Numbered from the stretch's first letter, positions 1 through 7,442 are shown. The stretch is 14,119 bases of DNA from an uncultured Pseudomonadota bacterium (GCA_949295395.1 CASFLB010000021.1:1-14119); one strand, 5' to 3'. A program made the numbers and translations. Notes: generated by a model from the letters alone, not told the origin.

Positions 1-24
1 GCAAGGAAGATAGGACTGCTGTAA
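1..24 (+). CDS. possible 3' tail of an upstream plus-strand gene
   Basis: Frame 1 from the window edge reads ARKIGLL and stops at TAA (22-24), seven bases before a strong terminator hairpin. A terminator with a U-tract on the plus strand implies that a plus-strand transcript ends here, so a gene tail is plausible. Frame 2 stops even earlier (TAG, 11-13), and frame 3 runs through the hairpin, which is unlikely. Too little is present to name the product. Confidence 0.25.
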   Translation, partial: ARKIGLL

Positions 25-30
25 AGGCAC

Positions 31-64
31 AAAAAAAGCGGAGTTTTTTAGCTCCGCTTTTTTT
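31..64. terminator. bidirectional intrinsic terminator
   Basis: A perfect inverted repeat, AAAAAAAGCGGAG (31-43) against CTCCGCTTTTTTT (52-64), with an 8-nt loop. The A run on one side and the T run on the other give a U-tract in both directions. It lies between a plus-strand gene ending to the left and the minus-strand lipoprotein gene whose stop is at 68-70, so it can serve both convergent transcripts. Confidence 0.85.
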
Positions 65-67
65 CTC

Positions 68-553
68 TTAAAAATTCTCTCGAGCGTAAACATCTTTAAC
101 AAACCAACGAGAATTTTTGTTGGTCAGGACAAAGATGATATTTCCCTGACAGAGTCCAAACCATTTTCCGTCGCAAGTTGATGTGGCATAAATTTCCATA
201 TCGCCGGAAGAAAGCGGCTTAATCTTAACAATCTGAAATTTCTGCCATGTCGGCCGTTCCAAGCTTTCATCGTTCATAAAAACAAAGCTGGGAAGAAAAC
301 TTTTCGAGTCGCGGCATTGTTGAAGGTCAGGGTTAATGGAACAAGAAATATAATCAATAACCGCGCAAACTGTTTCGCTGTTAAGGCCGCAAGGCTGGGC
401 TGCTGTTGCCGCATTCACCTCAAAAGTCTTTTCGCTAAAATCGGTAAGAAGCGATTCGTTATTAACAGAAGTTACTTCGGCTGTATCCGTGTTTTTGTCG
501 GAACAGGCCGCAAGCATCAAACACGCGCAAAGCATTAAGACAAAATTTTTCAT
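68..553 (-). CDS. putative lipoprotein of unknown function
   Basis: The 161-residue product begins with a short charged end and a hydrophobic stretch ending in the lipobox L14-A-A-C17, so it should be exported, lipidated on Cys17 and anchored in a membrane. The mature part has six further cysteines (in the PCGL, VCAV, SCSI, QCRD, TCDG and LCQG segments), enough for disulfides in the periplasm. I do not recognise a family. The C-terminal half (about 100-161) alternates hydrophobic and polar residues as a small beta-rich domain would. The gene starts 12 bp after the stop of the beta-barrel gene on the same strand and is probably co-transcribed with it. The start is well fixed because the signal sequence begins at the first methionine. 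Confidence 0.8.
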   Translation of the reverse strand: MKNFVLMLCACLMLAACSDKNTDTAEVTSVNNESLLTDFSEKTFEVNAATAAQPCGLNSETVCAVIDYISCSINPDLQQCRDSKSFLPSFVFMNDESLERPTWQKFQIVKIKPLSSGDMEIYATSTCDGKWFGLCQGNIIFVLTNKNSRWFVKDVYARENF

Positions 554-565
554 GCGTCATGTCCC

Positions 566-1135
566 TTAAAAAGTATAACGCAGACCGGCTGAATATTCCC
601 ACATATGGTCATAATCTTTGATTTTATCAAGCTTAACATAACGAGCAACGGCACGAACGGCCCAATCTTGATTCAAAGAATAAAACATACCGGCGCCGAG
701 ACGATAACCATAGCCTTGATCAAAGCCGTCTTGAACAAAGGGATTTGAATATCTTTTACGGAAGTCATACAATCCGACACCGGCCGTTCCGATAAGGGCT
801 AAATCACGGTCACAAAGCAAGGGCAGATAACCATAAACATCAAGACCGCCGGCTTGGAACGAAGTCTTTGCAGTTCCGTGAAGCGGAGTTTTCTTTTTAG
901 AAACGCCGGAAAATTGATAAAACAATTCGGTGCTAAAATAACGGTTATAATCCGAACCGAGGCTAATAGACCCCGAATTAAGATTCGGTTTCAAATTTTT
1001 AGCGCTGGCATTAGAATAAATATAATCCATGCCGACATAAGGGACATAGTTCAACGATGAACCTTCATCAGCATGAGCGCAAGACAAACCGGCTCCCAAA
1101 ACAACAGCAACCAACGGTAACAAAAACTTTTTCAT
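566..1135 (-). CDS. outer-membrane beta-barrel protein (OmpA/Opa-like porin fold)
   Basis: The 189-residue product has a Sec signal peptide (1-22, cleavage likely after the AHA before DEGSS). The remainder alternates aromatic and polar residues in amphipathic strands and ends in YTF, a terminal phenylalanine typical of proteins inserted by the BAM complex. Length and strand pattern fit an eight-stranded barrel of the OMP_b-brl/OmpA-like group; a specific function cannot be read from sequence. The start has a purine-rich TGAGG about 8 bases upstream. It is first in a two-gene unit with the lipoprotein gene. The upstream 147 bp are very AT-rich and are shared with the divergent pseudopilin gene; I could not fix a promoter for this strand. 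Confidence 0.8.
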   Translation of the reverse strand: MKKFLLPLVAVVLGAGLSCAHADEGSSLNYVPYVGMDYIYSNASAKNLKPNLNSGSISLGSDYNRYFSTELFYQFSGVSKKKTPLHGTAKTSFQAGGLDVYGYLPLLCDRDLALIGTAGVGLYDFRKRYSNPFVQDGFDQGYGYRLGAGMFYSLNQDWAVRAVARYVKLDKIKDYDHMWEYSAGLRYTF

Positions 1136-1219
1136 TATAAAACCTCATAAAAATTCAAAATCTGAAAATAATATAATCAAAATTAAATAAAATAAAAGTA
1201 AAAAAATAAAGATAAAGTG

Positions 1220-1248
1220 TTGAGAAAAAAGATAGAGAATGTTATAAA
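1220..1248 (+). promoter_or_regulatory. sigma-70-type promoter for the pseudopilin-fliX unit
   Basis: TTGAGA (1220-1225) and TATAAA (1243-1248) are separated by exactly 17 bases, each matching five of six consensus positions. The predicted start of transcription is near 1255, leaving a leader of under 30 bases before the ATG at 1283. It lies in a 147-bp AT-rich divergent intergenic region (1136-1282). AT-rich DNA gives chance matches, but the spacing and position are right. Confidence 0.6.
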
Positions 1249-1282
1249 GAAAAAATAGGAAAGAACACGAACGGAAAAAAAC

Positions 1283-1825
1283 ATGATAAAAAGAACGGAC
1301 AGCGGTTATACCTTTGTGGAAGTTATCGGCGTTTTAGGTATCATTGGCATGATAGCTGTGAGCTCAAGCATGCTGGCGTCAAGCGTTATTGATCGCTATC
1401 GTAAAAACCAAGTTCAGGATGAAATTCAAACCTTGCAAAAAATAATTAGCCAACGCTATGTTGCGGACGGAAATTTTTCAAAGGTATCCGATGCCACGCT
1501 GATAAGTGAAGAGCTCTTGCCACGCTATATGATAAATGGCAATAAAATTGTTCAACCCTACGGAGAGGTAGAAATCATATCCGGAAATCTGACATATGGT
1601 GTAAAGTTTGACGGCCTGCCAATGGCATCTTGCGTGGCTCTTGGCACAATGAATTGGGTCTATACCGACAGTTCGGATCTCATATCCATAACGATAAATG
1701 GTAAAAAATTTGAATGGCCGATAAAATCCAAACAAGACGCTGATAACGCACTTCCGCTAAGCACACAGCAATTAGGCAAAGTATGTGAAAGAGACGGAAA
1801 CGAAATCACATGGGAGTTTCAATAA
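1283..1825 (+). CDS. type IV prepilin-like / pseudopilin protein
   Basis: The 180-residue product has a short basic leader (MIKRTDSG) followed by YTFVEVIGVLGIIGMIAV, the N-methylation segment of type IV pilins and type II secretion pseudopilins. The cleavage glycine is G8, the mature protein begins with Y9, and the conserved glutamate at +5 is E13. The hydrophobic helix continues to about residue 36, with a charged coil after it; the C-terminal globular domain has two cysteines near C117 and C168. It would be cleaved by a prepilin peptidase and assembled in the inner membrane. No peptidase, ATPase or platform gene is visible, so pilus versus secretion use cannot be decided. It is three bases upstream of fliX, suggesting co-transcription. 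Confidence 0.8.
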   Translation: MIKRTDSGYTFVEVIGVLGIIGMIAVSSSMLASSVIDRYRKNQVQDEIQTLQKIISQRYVADGNFSKVSDATLISEELLPRYMINGNKIVQPYGEVEIISGNLTYGVKFDGLPMASCVALGTMNWVYTDSSDLISITINGKKFEWPIKSKQDADNALPLSTQQLGKVCERDGNEITWEFQ

Positions 1826-1828
1826 AAA

Positions 1829-2254
1829 ATGATTCAGGTCGGCGACATTGGGAAAAGCAATGAAATTAAAAGCGGGGGAAAAGTCAAAAAGGCATCCACC
1901 GGCAGCAGCTTTTCGGCTTATCTGGAACAAACAATGGCGGCAGAAGAAAACACCGCGGTACAAACCACAAGCAGCCTGAGCGGAACCGAGGTGTTGTTAG
2001 CCGCACAAATGGTTGACGCCGATGATGAAAAAGAGCGCAGACGTCAGGTTGTCGAGCGCGGAAAAAGTTTAATTGAAAAACTTGAGGAAATAAGAGATGC
2101 TCTGTTAATTGGCGCTATCTCAAAAGACAGAATGATAGAAATCGCCCGCTATGTTAGAGAACGCCGAGGAACCAGCGGAGACGAAAGACTTGATGAAATA
2201 ATGGCCGAGATTGAACTGCGGATAGAGGTTGAACTAGCAAAACTAATGAAATAA
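1829..2254 (+). CDS. fliX: FliX-like flagellar assembly regulator
   Basis: The 141-residue product matches the layout of alphaproteobacterial FliX: a low-complexity N-terminus, then a helical C-terminal half with ERRRQVVERGKSLIEKLEE, RDALLIGAISKDRM and a final IELRIEVELAKL. In Caulobacter, FliX couples assembly of early flagellar (class II) structures to the regulator FlbD and so to later flagellar genes. No signal peptide or membrane segment is seen. The family is recognised by eye from the C-terminal half, so the name is good but not certain. It follows the pseudopilin gene by 3 bp, and dksA comes 97 bp later. No flagellar structural gene is in the window, so whether it still serves a flagellum is open. 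Confidence 0.75.
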   Translation: MIQVGDIGKSNEIKSGGKVKKASTGSSFSAYLEQTMAAEENTAVQTTSSLSGTEVLLAAQMVDADDEKERRRQVVERGKSLIEKLEEIRDALLIGAISKDRMIEIARYVRERRGTSGDERLDEIMAEIELRIEVELAKLMK

Positions 2255-2337
2255 CGGTGATAACCAAGTTTTTTTTGTTGCGGAAAAAATGAGAAAAGTT
2301 TAACCTAAAAGATAATAGAATAAATGTTATAAACAAG

Positions 2338-2343
2338 AAGGAG
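2338..2343 (+). promoter_or_regulatory. strong ribosome binding site of dksA
   Basis: AAGGAG sits 8 bases before the ATG at 2352 and fixes the dksA start. The rest of the 97-bp gap (2255-2351) is AT-rich, with a T run at 2270-2277 but no convincing hairpin, so I do not call a terminator after fliX. Confidence 0.7.
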
Positions 2344-2351
2344 CAGAAGAT

Positions 2352-2780
2352 ATGGAAACGTCAATAATTCTCCCGCCTGATTATCGTCCGAGTGAAGATG
2401 AAGAATATATGAATGAGTATCAGGTCGAATACTTTCGCCAAAAGCTGTTGAACTGGAAAAAAGATTTAATAGAGCAGTCAAAAGATACGCTTGATGACTT
2501 GCGTCAAGGCGGTTTGAACCAGCCAGACGATATTGATCGTGCCTCAATGGAAACGGATAAAGCCATTGATTTGCGCACCAAAGACAGAATTAGAAAATTA
2601 ATCGGAAAGATAAATGATGCTCTTCAGCGCATTGAAGATAAAGAATACGGATATTGCGAAGAAACGGGCGAGCCGATTGGAATAGCTCGTTTGGAAGCTC
2701 GTCCGATTGCAACATTGTCAGTAGAGGCTCAGGAACGCCACGAACGCATGGAAAAGACCTATGACGATGATGCCATCTAA
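2352..2780 (+). CDS. dksA: RNA polymerase-binding transcription factor DksA, low-cysteine form
   Basis: The 142-residue product has the DksA fold: a long helical hairpin (about 20-100), then a globular tip region with YGYCEETGEPIGIARLEARP. It binds the secondary channel of RNA polymerase and works with ppGpp in the stringent response. The acidic coiled-coil tip motif DxxDxA, needed for activity in E. coli (D71, D74, A76), is kept as D59, D62, A64. Of the four zinc ligands only the first remains: C102, then T105, S123 and A126. Thus it should not bind zinc in the classical way; such forms are known in alphaproteobacteria and resemble the Cys-poor DksA2 class. Length is close to E. coli DksA (151). 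It is 15 bp upstream of maf and probably co-transcribed with it. Confidence 0.92.
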   Translation: METSIILPPDYRPSEDEEYMNEYQVEYFRQKLLNWKKDLIEQSKDTLDDLRQGGLNQPDDIDRASMETDKAIDLRTKDRIRKLIGKINDALQRIEDKEYGYCEETGEPIGIARLEARPIATLSVEAQERHERMEKTYDDDAI

Positions 2781-2795
2781 GAGCAGGGCAAAACT

Positions 2796-3365
2796 TTGGT
2801 AAAAGATTTTATACTGGCATCATCATCACCGCAGAGGAAAGCTCTGTTAGAGCAAATCGGTTATGTTCCGAAGGCGATTTGTCCGGCCGATATTGATGAA
2901 AGCGAAAAAAAACACGAAAAGCCGAGCGCTTATGTTAAAAGAATGGCGCGAGAAAAGGCTTTAAGGGTTTCGTCTCTTCATAAAGGTGAAGTTATTTTAG
3001 CCTGCGACACAATTGTTGTTTGCGGAAGAAAACTGTTGCATAAAGCTCAAAATGATGATGAGCAAACCATGGTTATGAAAAATTTGTCAGGCCATGCACA
3101 CCATGTGTTAAGTGCGGTCTGTGTGATTGATCGTGAAGGAAAAATTGCCGAACGATTAGTAGATACACGGATACTCATGAAAAGTTTAACCGACGACGAA
3201 ATAAAAAATTATGTAGCCTCCAAGGAATGGGTTGGTTGCAGTGGCTATAAAATAGAAGGCAGGATGGAAGCTTATGTCCGTAAGATAATTGGTTCATACA
3301 GCGGTATCGTCGGACTGCCTTTGTATGAAACGAAAAATCTCTTAAATGGAGCAGGAATAAAATGA
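2796..3365 (+). CDS. maf: Maf family nucleotide pyrophosphatase
   Basis: Maf proteins hydrolyse non-canonical or excess nucleoside triphosphates to monophosphates in the cytosol, limiting misincorporation. The 189-residue product has the N-terminal phosphate-binding ILASSSPQRKALL with R14, the PADIDE segment, the catalytic DT (D71-T72, in LACDTIVV) and the C-terminal IIGSYSGIVGLPLYET that closes the substrate pocket. The IEGRMEAYV segment most resembles the dTTPase/UTPase (YhdE) subgroup; subgroup assignment is tentative. The start is TTG (2796), because the ILASSSP motif lies six residues later and GAGCAGGG stands just upstream; no ATG fits. Its stop overlaps the rng start as ATGA, so the two are translationally coupled. 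Confidence 0.9.
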   Translation: MVKDFILASSSPQRKALLEQIGYVPKAICPADIDESEKKHEKPSAYVKRMAREKALRVSSLHKGEVILACDTIVVCGRKLLHKAQNDDEQTMVMKNLSGHAHHVLSAVCVIDREGKIAERLVDTRILMKSLTDDEIKNYVASKEWVGCSGYKIEGRMEAYVRKIIGSYSGIVGLPLYETKNLLNGAGIK

Positions 3366-4531
3366 CAGTAGATACGATTGTATATGAAAAAGGAAATACC
3401 TACACGACAATAGCATTAATGAATGAAGGTCGTGTCAAAGAGATTGATATTATAGACAATGCCAAAGCGGCCGAAGGTAACATATATTTGGGAAAAATAA
3501 CACGTAAAATTGATTTAGCCAATGGTCGCCACGGCTATATGGTCGACATCAAGGACGGCAAAGACGCTTTTTTCAACGCCGATGAATATGGTATGAATGA
3601 TACCGAATATAACGAAGGTCAAAGTATTGTTGTTCAAGTTGCCCAAGAGCGTCGAGCCGAAAAAGGAGCAAAAGTTGTTCGCTCATTGCAATTTGTCGGA
3701 GCATACTTAGTTTATTGCCCGTTTCGTATGAATATTGATGCCTCTTCTCGTATAGGCAGTTTTGAAAGAATAAAAGAGCTCAAAGCTCAAGTTCAAGATA
3801 ATGTTCAAGGACAAGAAGGTTGGGTTATTCGTACGGCCGCGGTTGATTCAACCCCTGATGAGCTGGCTGAAGAAATGGTCGAACTCCGTAAAATATACGA
3901 TGTGGTCAGAACCAAAGCTCGTTCAGAAACAGCGCCTTGCTTATTATATACCAAGGGAAGCCCGTTGTTTGAATATATGAGTAACAACGCTTTGACATTA
4001 AACAAAGTCGTCGTCAACACCCGTAATATGGAAGAGGCAATAAAAAATGAGTTTGACGGTGATTTTGAAGTTGAGGTAATGAACTGCCCCTTAAAGGAAA
4101 TGGGAATAGATGAAGCTATTGGTGAAGCCATGGAAAAGGAAGTTCGGCTCAAATGCGGTGGTCGCGTTTTCATTGAAGAGACCAAGGCTTTTGTCGCAAT
4201 TGATGTTGATACGGGAGACGATCATGGCGCCGGTTCAATCTCTCATGTGAATGAGGAGGCCGCGATTGAAATTGCACGTCAGATTCGCTTAAGAAATTTA
4301 TCCGGCAAAATAATCATTGATTTTGCAGGTTCTTCTGAATACCGCTATATGAAGCCGGTTTTGGAGATTTTAGATAAAGAATTAGCCAAAGATTCAACCC
4401 GCGCTCACGTGATTGGATTATCAAGAGGAGGTAATGTCGAAGTTGTTCGTGTACGCCGTCGCCCGTCATTATCCGATATTTTAAGTGTAGAGTGTCCGAC
4501 CTGTCACGGAACGGGGCGTGTTGAGGCTTAA
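3362..4531 (+). CDS. rng: ribonuclease G / RNase E-type endoribonuclease (short form)
   Basis: The 389-residue product carries the RNase E/G catalytic core: an N-terminal S1-like part (about 37-75), a central RNase-H-like region and the metal-binding pair D281 (AIDVDTGD) and D320 (IIIDFAG), matching E. coli RNase E D303 and D346. C378 and C381 in CPTCHGTG form the Zn-link that joins two subunits. It would cleave single-stranded AU-rich RNA in rRNA maturation and mRNA decay. It lacks the long RNase E scaffold arm and is shorter than E. coli RNase G (489). Oddities: the residue after the first metal ligand pair is D283 where RNase E has N305, and the usual ISRFG is LSRGG. It overlaps maf by 4 bp and leads yacG by 2 bp, a grouping seen in many alphaproteobacteria. 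Confidence 0.9.
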   Translation: MTVDTIVYEKGNTYTTIALMNEGRVKEIDIIDNAKAAEGNIYLGKITRKIDLANGRHGYMVDIKDGKDAFFNADEYGMNDTEYNEGQSIVVQVAQERRAEKGAKVVRSLQFVGAYLVYCPFRMNIDASSRIGSFERIKELKAQVQDNVQGQEGWVIRTAAVDSTPDELAEEMVELRKIYDVVRTKARSETAPCLLYTKGSPLFEYMSNNALTLNKVVVNTRNMEEAIKNEFDGDFEVEVMNCPLKEMGIDEAIGEAMEKEVRLKCGGRVFIEETKAFVAIDVDTGDDHGAGSISHVNEEAAIEIARQIRLRNLSGKIIIDFAGSSEYRYMKPVLEILDKELAKDSTRAHVIGLSRGGNVEVVRVRRRPSLSDILSVECPTCHGTGRVEA

Positions 4532-4533
4532 AG

Positions 4534-4746
4534 ATGAGTGATGTCATAAAAACATATCGCTGTCCGATATGTCATAAGCTCGTGAGCGAAGATAACAAGT
4601 ATCGTCCTTTTTGTTCCAAGCGTTGCGCAGATATTGACTTAGGAAATTGGTTTAATGAAGCCTATAAAGTTCCTGTGGTTGACCTTGATGAACAAGAACT
4701 GGAAGAGCTTGAAAAATCTTTAGATGAGCAACTCGATAAAGAATAA
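4534..4746 (+). CDS. yacG: DNA gyrase inhibitor YacG, zinc-binding
   Basis: The 70-residue product has the four zinc ligands of YacG, C10, C13, C27 and C31 (in YRCPICHK and FCSKRCADID), followed by the family's DLGNWFNEAYKVP. In E. coli YacG binds the GyrB C-terminal domain and blocks DNA binding by gyrase. The C-terminal third is a strongly acidic tail (about 50-70), common in the family. It follows rng by 2 bp, so it is the last gene of the dksA-maf-rng-yacG run, and the run ends at the terminator directly after its stop codon. Confidence 0.92.
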   Translation: MSDVIKTYRCPICHKLVSEDNKYRPFCSKRCADIDLGNWFNEAYKVPVVDLDEQELEELEKSLDEQLDKE

Positions 4747-4750
4747 AAAA

Positions 4751-4780
4751 AATCGGTTCTTTACGAACCGATTTTTTTTC
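4751..4780. terminator. bidirectional intrinsic terminator between convergent genes
   Basis: AATCGGTTC (4751-4759) and GAACCGATT (4765-4773) form a perfect 9-bp stem with a 5-nt loop. It is flanked by an A run (4745-4752) and a T run (4772-4779), so it works on both strands. It ends the yacG transcript and the minus-strand transcript whose last stop codon is at 4780-4782. Confidence 0.9.
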
Positions 4781-5205
4781 TAATGTAGACGCTTGGCTTT
4801 TTTCCATTTTTCAATATAAATAAAAGCAAAACCAAAAAATTCAAAAATTCCGGCAAAAGCTATCAGCAGCAAAAGTCCGGCCAAAAAATTAAGAGCCGTA
4901 CTTGGTTCAGTATCACACAAGTTTGAATGTGTTAAAAAATAATGTCCAAGAAGAATAATCAAGGATACAACACAAAACAACACACATAATACCGCTGTAA
5001 TCAGAACCAGCAACACTTTTTCGATAGAAAGAAAAAACGTGCTTAAGCCAAGAAAGATAAAACCAAAACCCAAAGACCAAGCAACGGAAATGTTCCATAC
5101 ATCAAAACAAGACAAACAGACCATAGCGGCCGTCAGCAAGATGGTAAGAAAGACAATAACCTTGAGTAATCTTTCTTCCGGATCAAGACGAGCAATAGTA
5201 ACCAT
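4780..5205 (-). CDS. small four-helix inner-membrane protein of unknown function
   Basis: The 141-residue product has an N-terminal charged stretch (RLDPEERLLK) and four predicted membrane helices at about 13-33, 40-60, 63-90 and 104-130, ending in a basic tail (KWKKAKRLH) that should lie in the cytoplasm. I do not recognise a family. It is 84 bp downstream of ftsI on the same strand, where murE would usually follow, and is the last gene before the shared terminator. The ATG at 5205 has no clear Shine-Dalgarno sequence. A separate promoter is possible in the gap. A role in envelope or division is suggested only by position. Confidence 0.7.
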   Translation of the reverse strand: MVTIARLDPEERLLKVIVFLTILLTAAMVCLSCFDVWNISVAWSLGFGFIFLGLSTFFLSIEKVLLVLITAVLCVLFCVVSLIILLGHYFLTHSNLCDTEPSTALNFLAGLLLLIAFAGIFEFFGFAFIYIEKWKKAKRLH

Positions 5206-5246
5206 AATGATATAGATTTAAATTAATAATAAATAAAGCAGGGGAA

Positions 5247-5275
5247 AAGATAAAAGAAAAACGATTAAGAGTCAA
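5247..5275 (-). promoter_or_regulatory. possible promoter (or weak ftsI terminator) before the membrane protein gene
   Basis: On the minus strand TTGACT (5270-5275) and TATCTT (5247-5252) are 17 bases apart, a reasonable sigma-70 match. The same -35 hexamer lies in an AT-only-rich inverted repeat TTAAGA/TCTTAA followed by a T-rich run, which could instead be a weak terminator after ftsI. Either reading would partly separate the downstream gene from the division operon. Confidence 0.4.
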
Positions 5276-5289
5276 TTCTTAAAAAAAGC

Positions 5290-7038
5290 TTATCTTTCGT
5301 ATGAGGCTTCGATAATGCGATTTTTGCGCATTTCATCAAGGTCATAATTTGCTTTAACATTCAGTTGAGGCGCAATTTCAGAAATAATTTTTCCGGCCGT
5401 AGGAACGGTATTCCAGCCCGACGTTACAAATCCCCAAGTTTCTTTTGTGGCTTTGGGCTCATCAAGCATTAAGAGCAAAGCGTATTTAGGGTTTGAGGCC
5501 GGAAATGTACCGATAAAAGAAGTCATAACTTTTTTATCAATATATTTTCCATTGACGAGTTTGTTAGCGGTTCCTGTTTTTCCGGCCACTTCATAACCAA
5601 GAACATTGGCACGTTTGCCAGAACCATCAACCACAACGCCGCGCAAGAGTTGGCGCATTTTTTTTGAAGTGTTTTCGGAAACAACGCGGTGAGTTTCACG
5701 GGTTGAATTATCCGCCAATAACGTTGGGGTTTTATATAAGCCGCCATTCACGATAGACGCAAAAGCCGTAATAATATGTAACGGTGTAACCGAAACGCCA
5801 TAGCCATAAGCGACGGTAGCCGTTGTGGATTCACCCCAGCGTCTGGGAAGCATGGGGGAAGCCTTTTCAGCCACTTCAAAATCAGAAATCGGGTCGAACA
5901 ATCCGAGAGAACTTAAGAAGGCGCGTTGCTTTTCTTGTCCGATTTTAAGCGCAATTTGGGCTGAACCGATATTGGAAGAATAAATAAGAATTTCTTGTAA
6001 ATCGAGCCAACGATTTTCACCGCGATAATCTTTAATAACATTATAGCGTAATTTAATTGGCTTTGTGGCATCAAAACGGTCGGTAAGTTTAACATTTCCC
6101 TTTTCGAGGCCAAGAGCCGCATTAAAAACTTTTAAGACAGATCCTGGTTCATAAAGGCCTTTTGTTGCAAAATTAAACAAGGCGCTGTCCGAAACATGAA
6201 ACATTCGATTCGGGTCATAATCGGGAAGCGAAACCATAGAAATAACTTCAGCCGTATTAACATCCATAAGAATGGCCACCCCGCCAAGGGCGCTAAATTT
6301 TTTAATTCCTTCCGCTAAACCGCGACGAATGGTATCTTGTAAACCGGCATCAATGGTCAATTTCAGAGGAATGTCCGATTCTCTAAGTCTCTTATCGAAT
6401 TCTTTTTCCATGCCGGAGATGCCGACATTATCAATATTTGTTGTGCCGATAAGTTGAGCAAACAGATTTTTGTGAGGATAGATTCGTTTTTCGCCGTTTT
6501 CAAAATCAAGACCGGGGATGCCGAGATAATTAATTTGGTATTGTTGCGCCGGAGAAAGATTGCGTTTTATATAAACAAAAGAACTTTTACGACTAAGCTT
6601 TTCTAGGATATCTTCATAGCGAATATCGGGTAAGATGGCGGCAAGTTTTTGAGCGGCTTTTTTGGGGTTAATAATTTTAGACGGAACGGCATAAAGGTTA
6701 ACCGTTGGCAAAGAAGTTGCGATAATTGTGCCGTTTCGATCAAGAATATCAGCACGTTTGATAGGGTTTTCAGGCAAAGCATAAAAACTATCGTTATCAG
6801 CCACAATTGTTGTTTTAACTTCGCCAAATCCGCTAAGACAAACAAAGAACAGGCGCAAAGCAATAACCGAGAACACAATCAAAAACATCAACATGGAAAA
6901 AATCATACGATTTTTACACATGGCAAGAGGATCACTCTCGCAAGAATAACGACTAAAAGAAAAACTTTTATCGAGCTTTATTTCCTGTCCCGGAAAATAA
7001 AAATTTTTATTGTTATGGGAAAAGAATTTTCCAATCAT
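5290..7038 (-). CDS. ftsI: peptidoglycan D,D-transpeptidase FtsI (PBP3)
   Basis: This class B penicillin-binding protein cross-links septal peptidoglycan in the divisome, with FtsW as glycosyltransferase partner. The 582-residue product (E. coli 588) has a cytoplasmic tail of about 44 residues, one membrane anchor (about 45-68), a dimerisation/pedestal domain (about 90-220) and the transpeptidase domain. Active-site motifs are intact: SVLK with the nucleophile S300 and K303, SSN at 354-356, and KTGT at 487-490. The YGYGVSVTPL segment is typical of FtsI. It follows ftsL by 20 bp in the mraZ operon. No MurE follows. An enzyme with this motif set should be beta-lactam sensitive, though that is family knowledge. 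Confidence 0.96.
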   Translation of the reverse strand: MIGKFFSHNNKNFYFPGQEIKLDKSFSFSRYSCESDPLAMCKNRMIFSMLMFLIVFSVIALRLFFVCLSGFGEVKTTIVADNDSFYALPENPIKRADILDRNGTIIATSLPTVNLYAVPSKIINPKKAAQKLAAILPDIRYEDILEKLSRKSSFVYIKRNLSPAQQYQINYLGIPGLDFENGEKRIYPHKNLFAQLIGTTNIDNVGISGMEKEFDKRLRESDIPLKLTIDAGLQDTIRRGLAEGIKKFSALGGVAILMDVNTAEVISMVSLPDYDPNRMFHVSDSALFNFATKGLYEPGSVLKVFNAALGLEKGNVKLTDRFDATKPIKLRYNVIKDYRGENRWLDLQEILIYSSNIGSAQIALKIGQEKQRAFLSSLGLFDPISDFEVAEKASPMLPRRWGESTTATVAYGYGVSVTPLHIITAFASIVNGGLYKTPTLLADNSTRETHRVVSENTSKKMRQLLRGVVVDGSGKRANVLGYEVAGKTGTANKLVNGKYIDKKVMTSFIGTFPASNPKYALLLMLDEPKATKETWGFVTSGWNTVPTAGKIISEIAPQLNVKANYDLDEMRKNRIIEASYER

Positions 7039-7058
7039 AATAAGCTTCTGCCCCGCGA

Positions 7059-7442
7059 TTAACGCTGAGCACGAGCCATTTTCTTCAGCCTGTTCTGCTC
7101 AGCCTTGTTAGAAATATTTTTCTGAGCGGCGATTCGGCGATTCGATTCGTCGCTTTCATAATCAAATGGTAACGCAGAATAGTTAATAATTTGTTCAGCC
7201 TGAACCGGATTTAATGCAATATGTTTTGCGGCCAGCTCGCGCAAGCGTTCCGGTGAATTAAGGTGGCTCCATTCCGCATTAAGTACATGAATAGTTTTAA
7301 CATCATCTTTGATGGTCTCGTTGATTTGAGCGAGTTCTTTCTCAAGGGATTGCACTTTATTTTTCATCACAAACATACCAAAGCCGACAAGGCAAGTCAG
7401 GCAAAACCAAAGAGTTAAAGTGGCTGTTCTTGTGCTTGACAT
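7059..7442 (-). CDS. ftsL: cell division protein FtsL
   Basis: FtsL is a small bitopic divisome protein that works with FtsB and FtsQ and helps activate FtsWI. The 127-residue product has a short cytoplasmic end, one membrane helix (about 8-26), a coiled coil (about 27-58, with VQSLEKELAQINETI) and then HLNSPERLRELAAKHIAL, the conserved periplasmic segment of alphaproteobacterial FtsL. The C-terminal tail is basic and low in complexity. Sequence conservation in this family is poor, but the position between rsmH (16 bp upstream) and ftsI (20 bp downstream) makes the call firm. AAAGGA stands before the ATG. Confidence 0.88.
   Translation of the reverse strand: MSSTRTATLTLWFCLTCLVGFGMFVMKNKVQSLEKELAQINETIKDDVKTIHVLNAEWSHLNSPERLRELAAKHIALNPVQAEQIINYSALPFDYESDESNRRIAAQKNISNKAEQNRLKKMARAQR

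Noticed and set aside
2255..2290. T run after fliX as a terminator
   Set aside because: Only a 3-bp GGT/ACC stem precedes the T run (2270-2277); this is too weak for an intrinsic terminator, so fliX and dksA may be linked.
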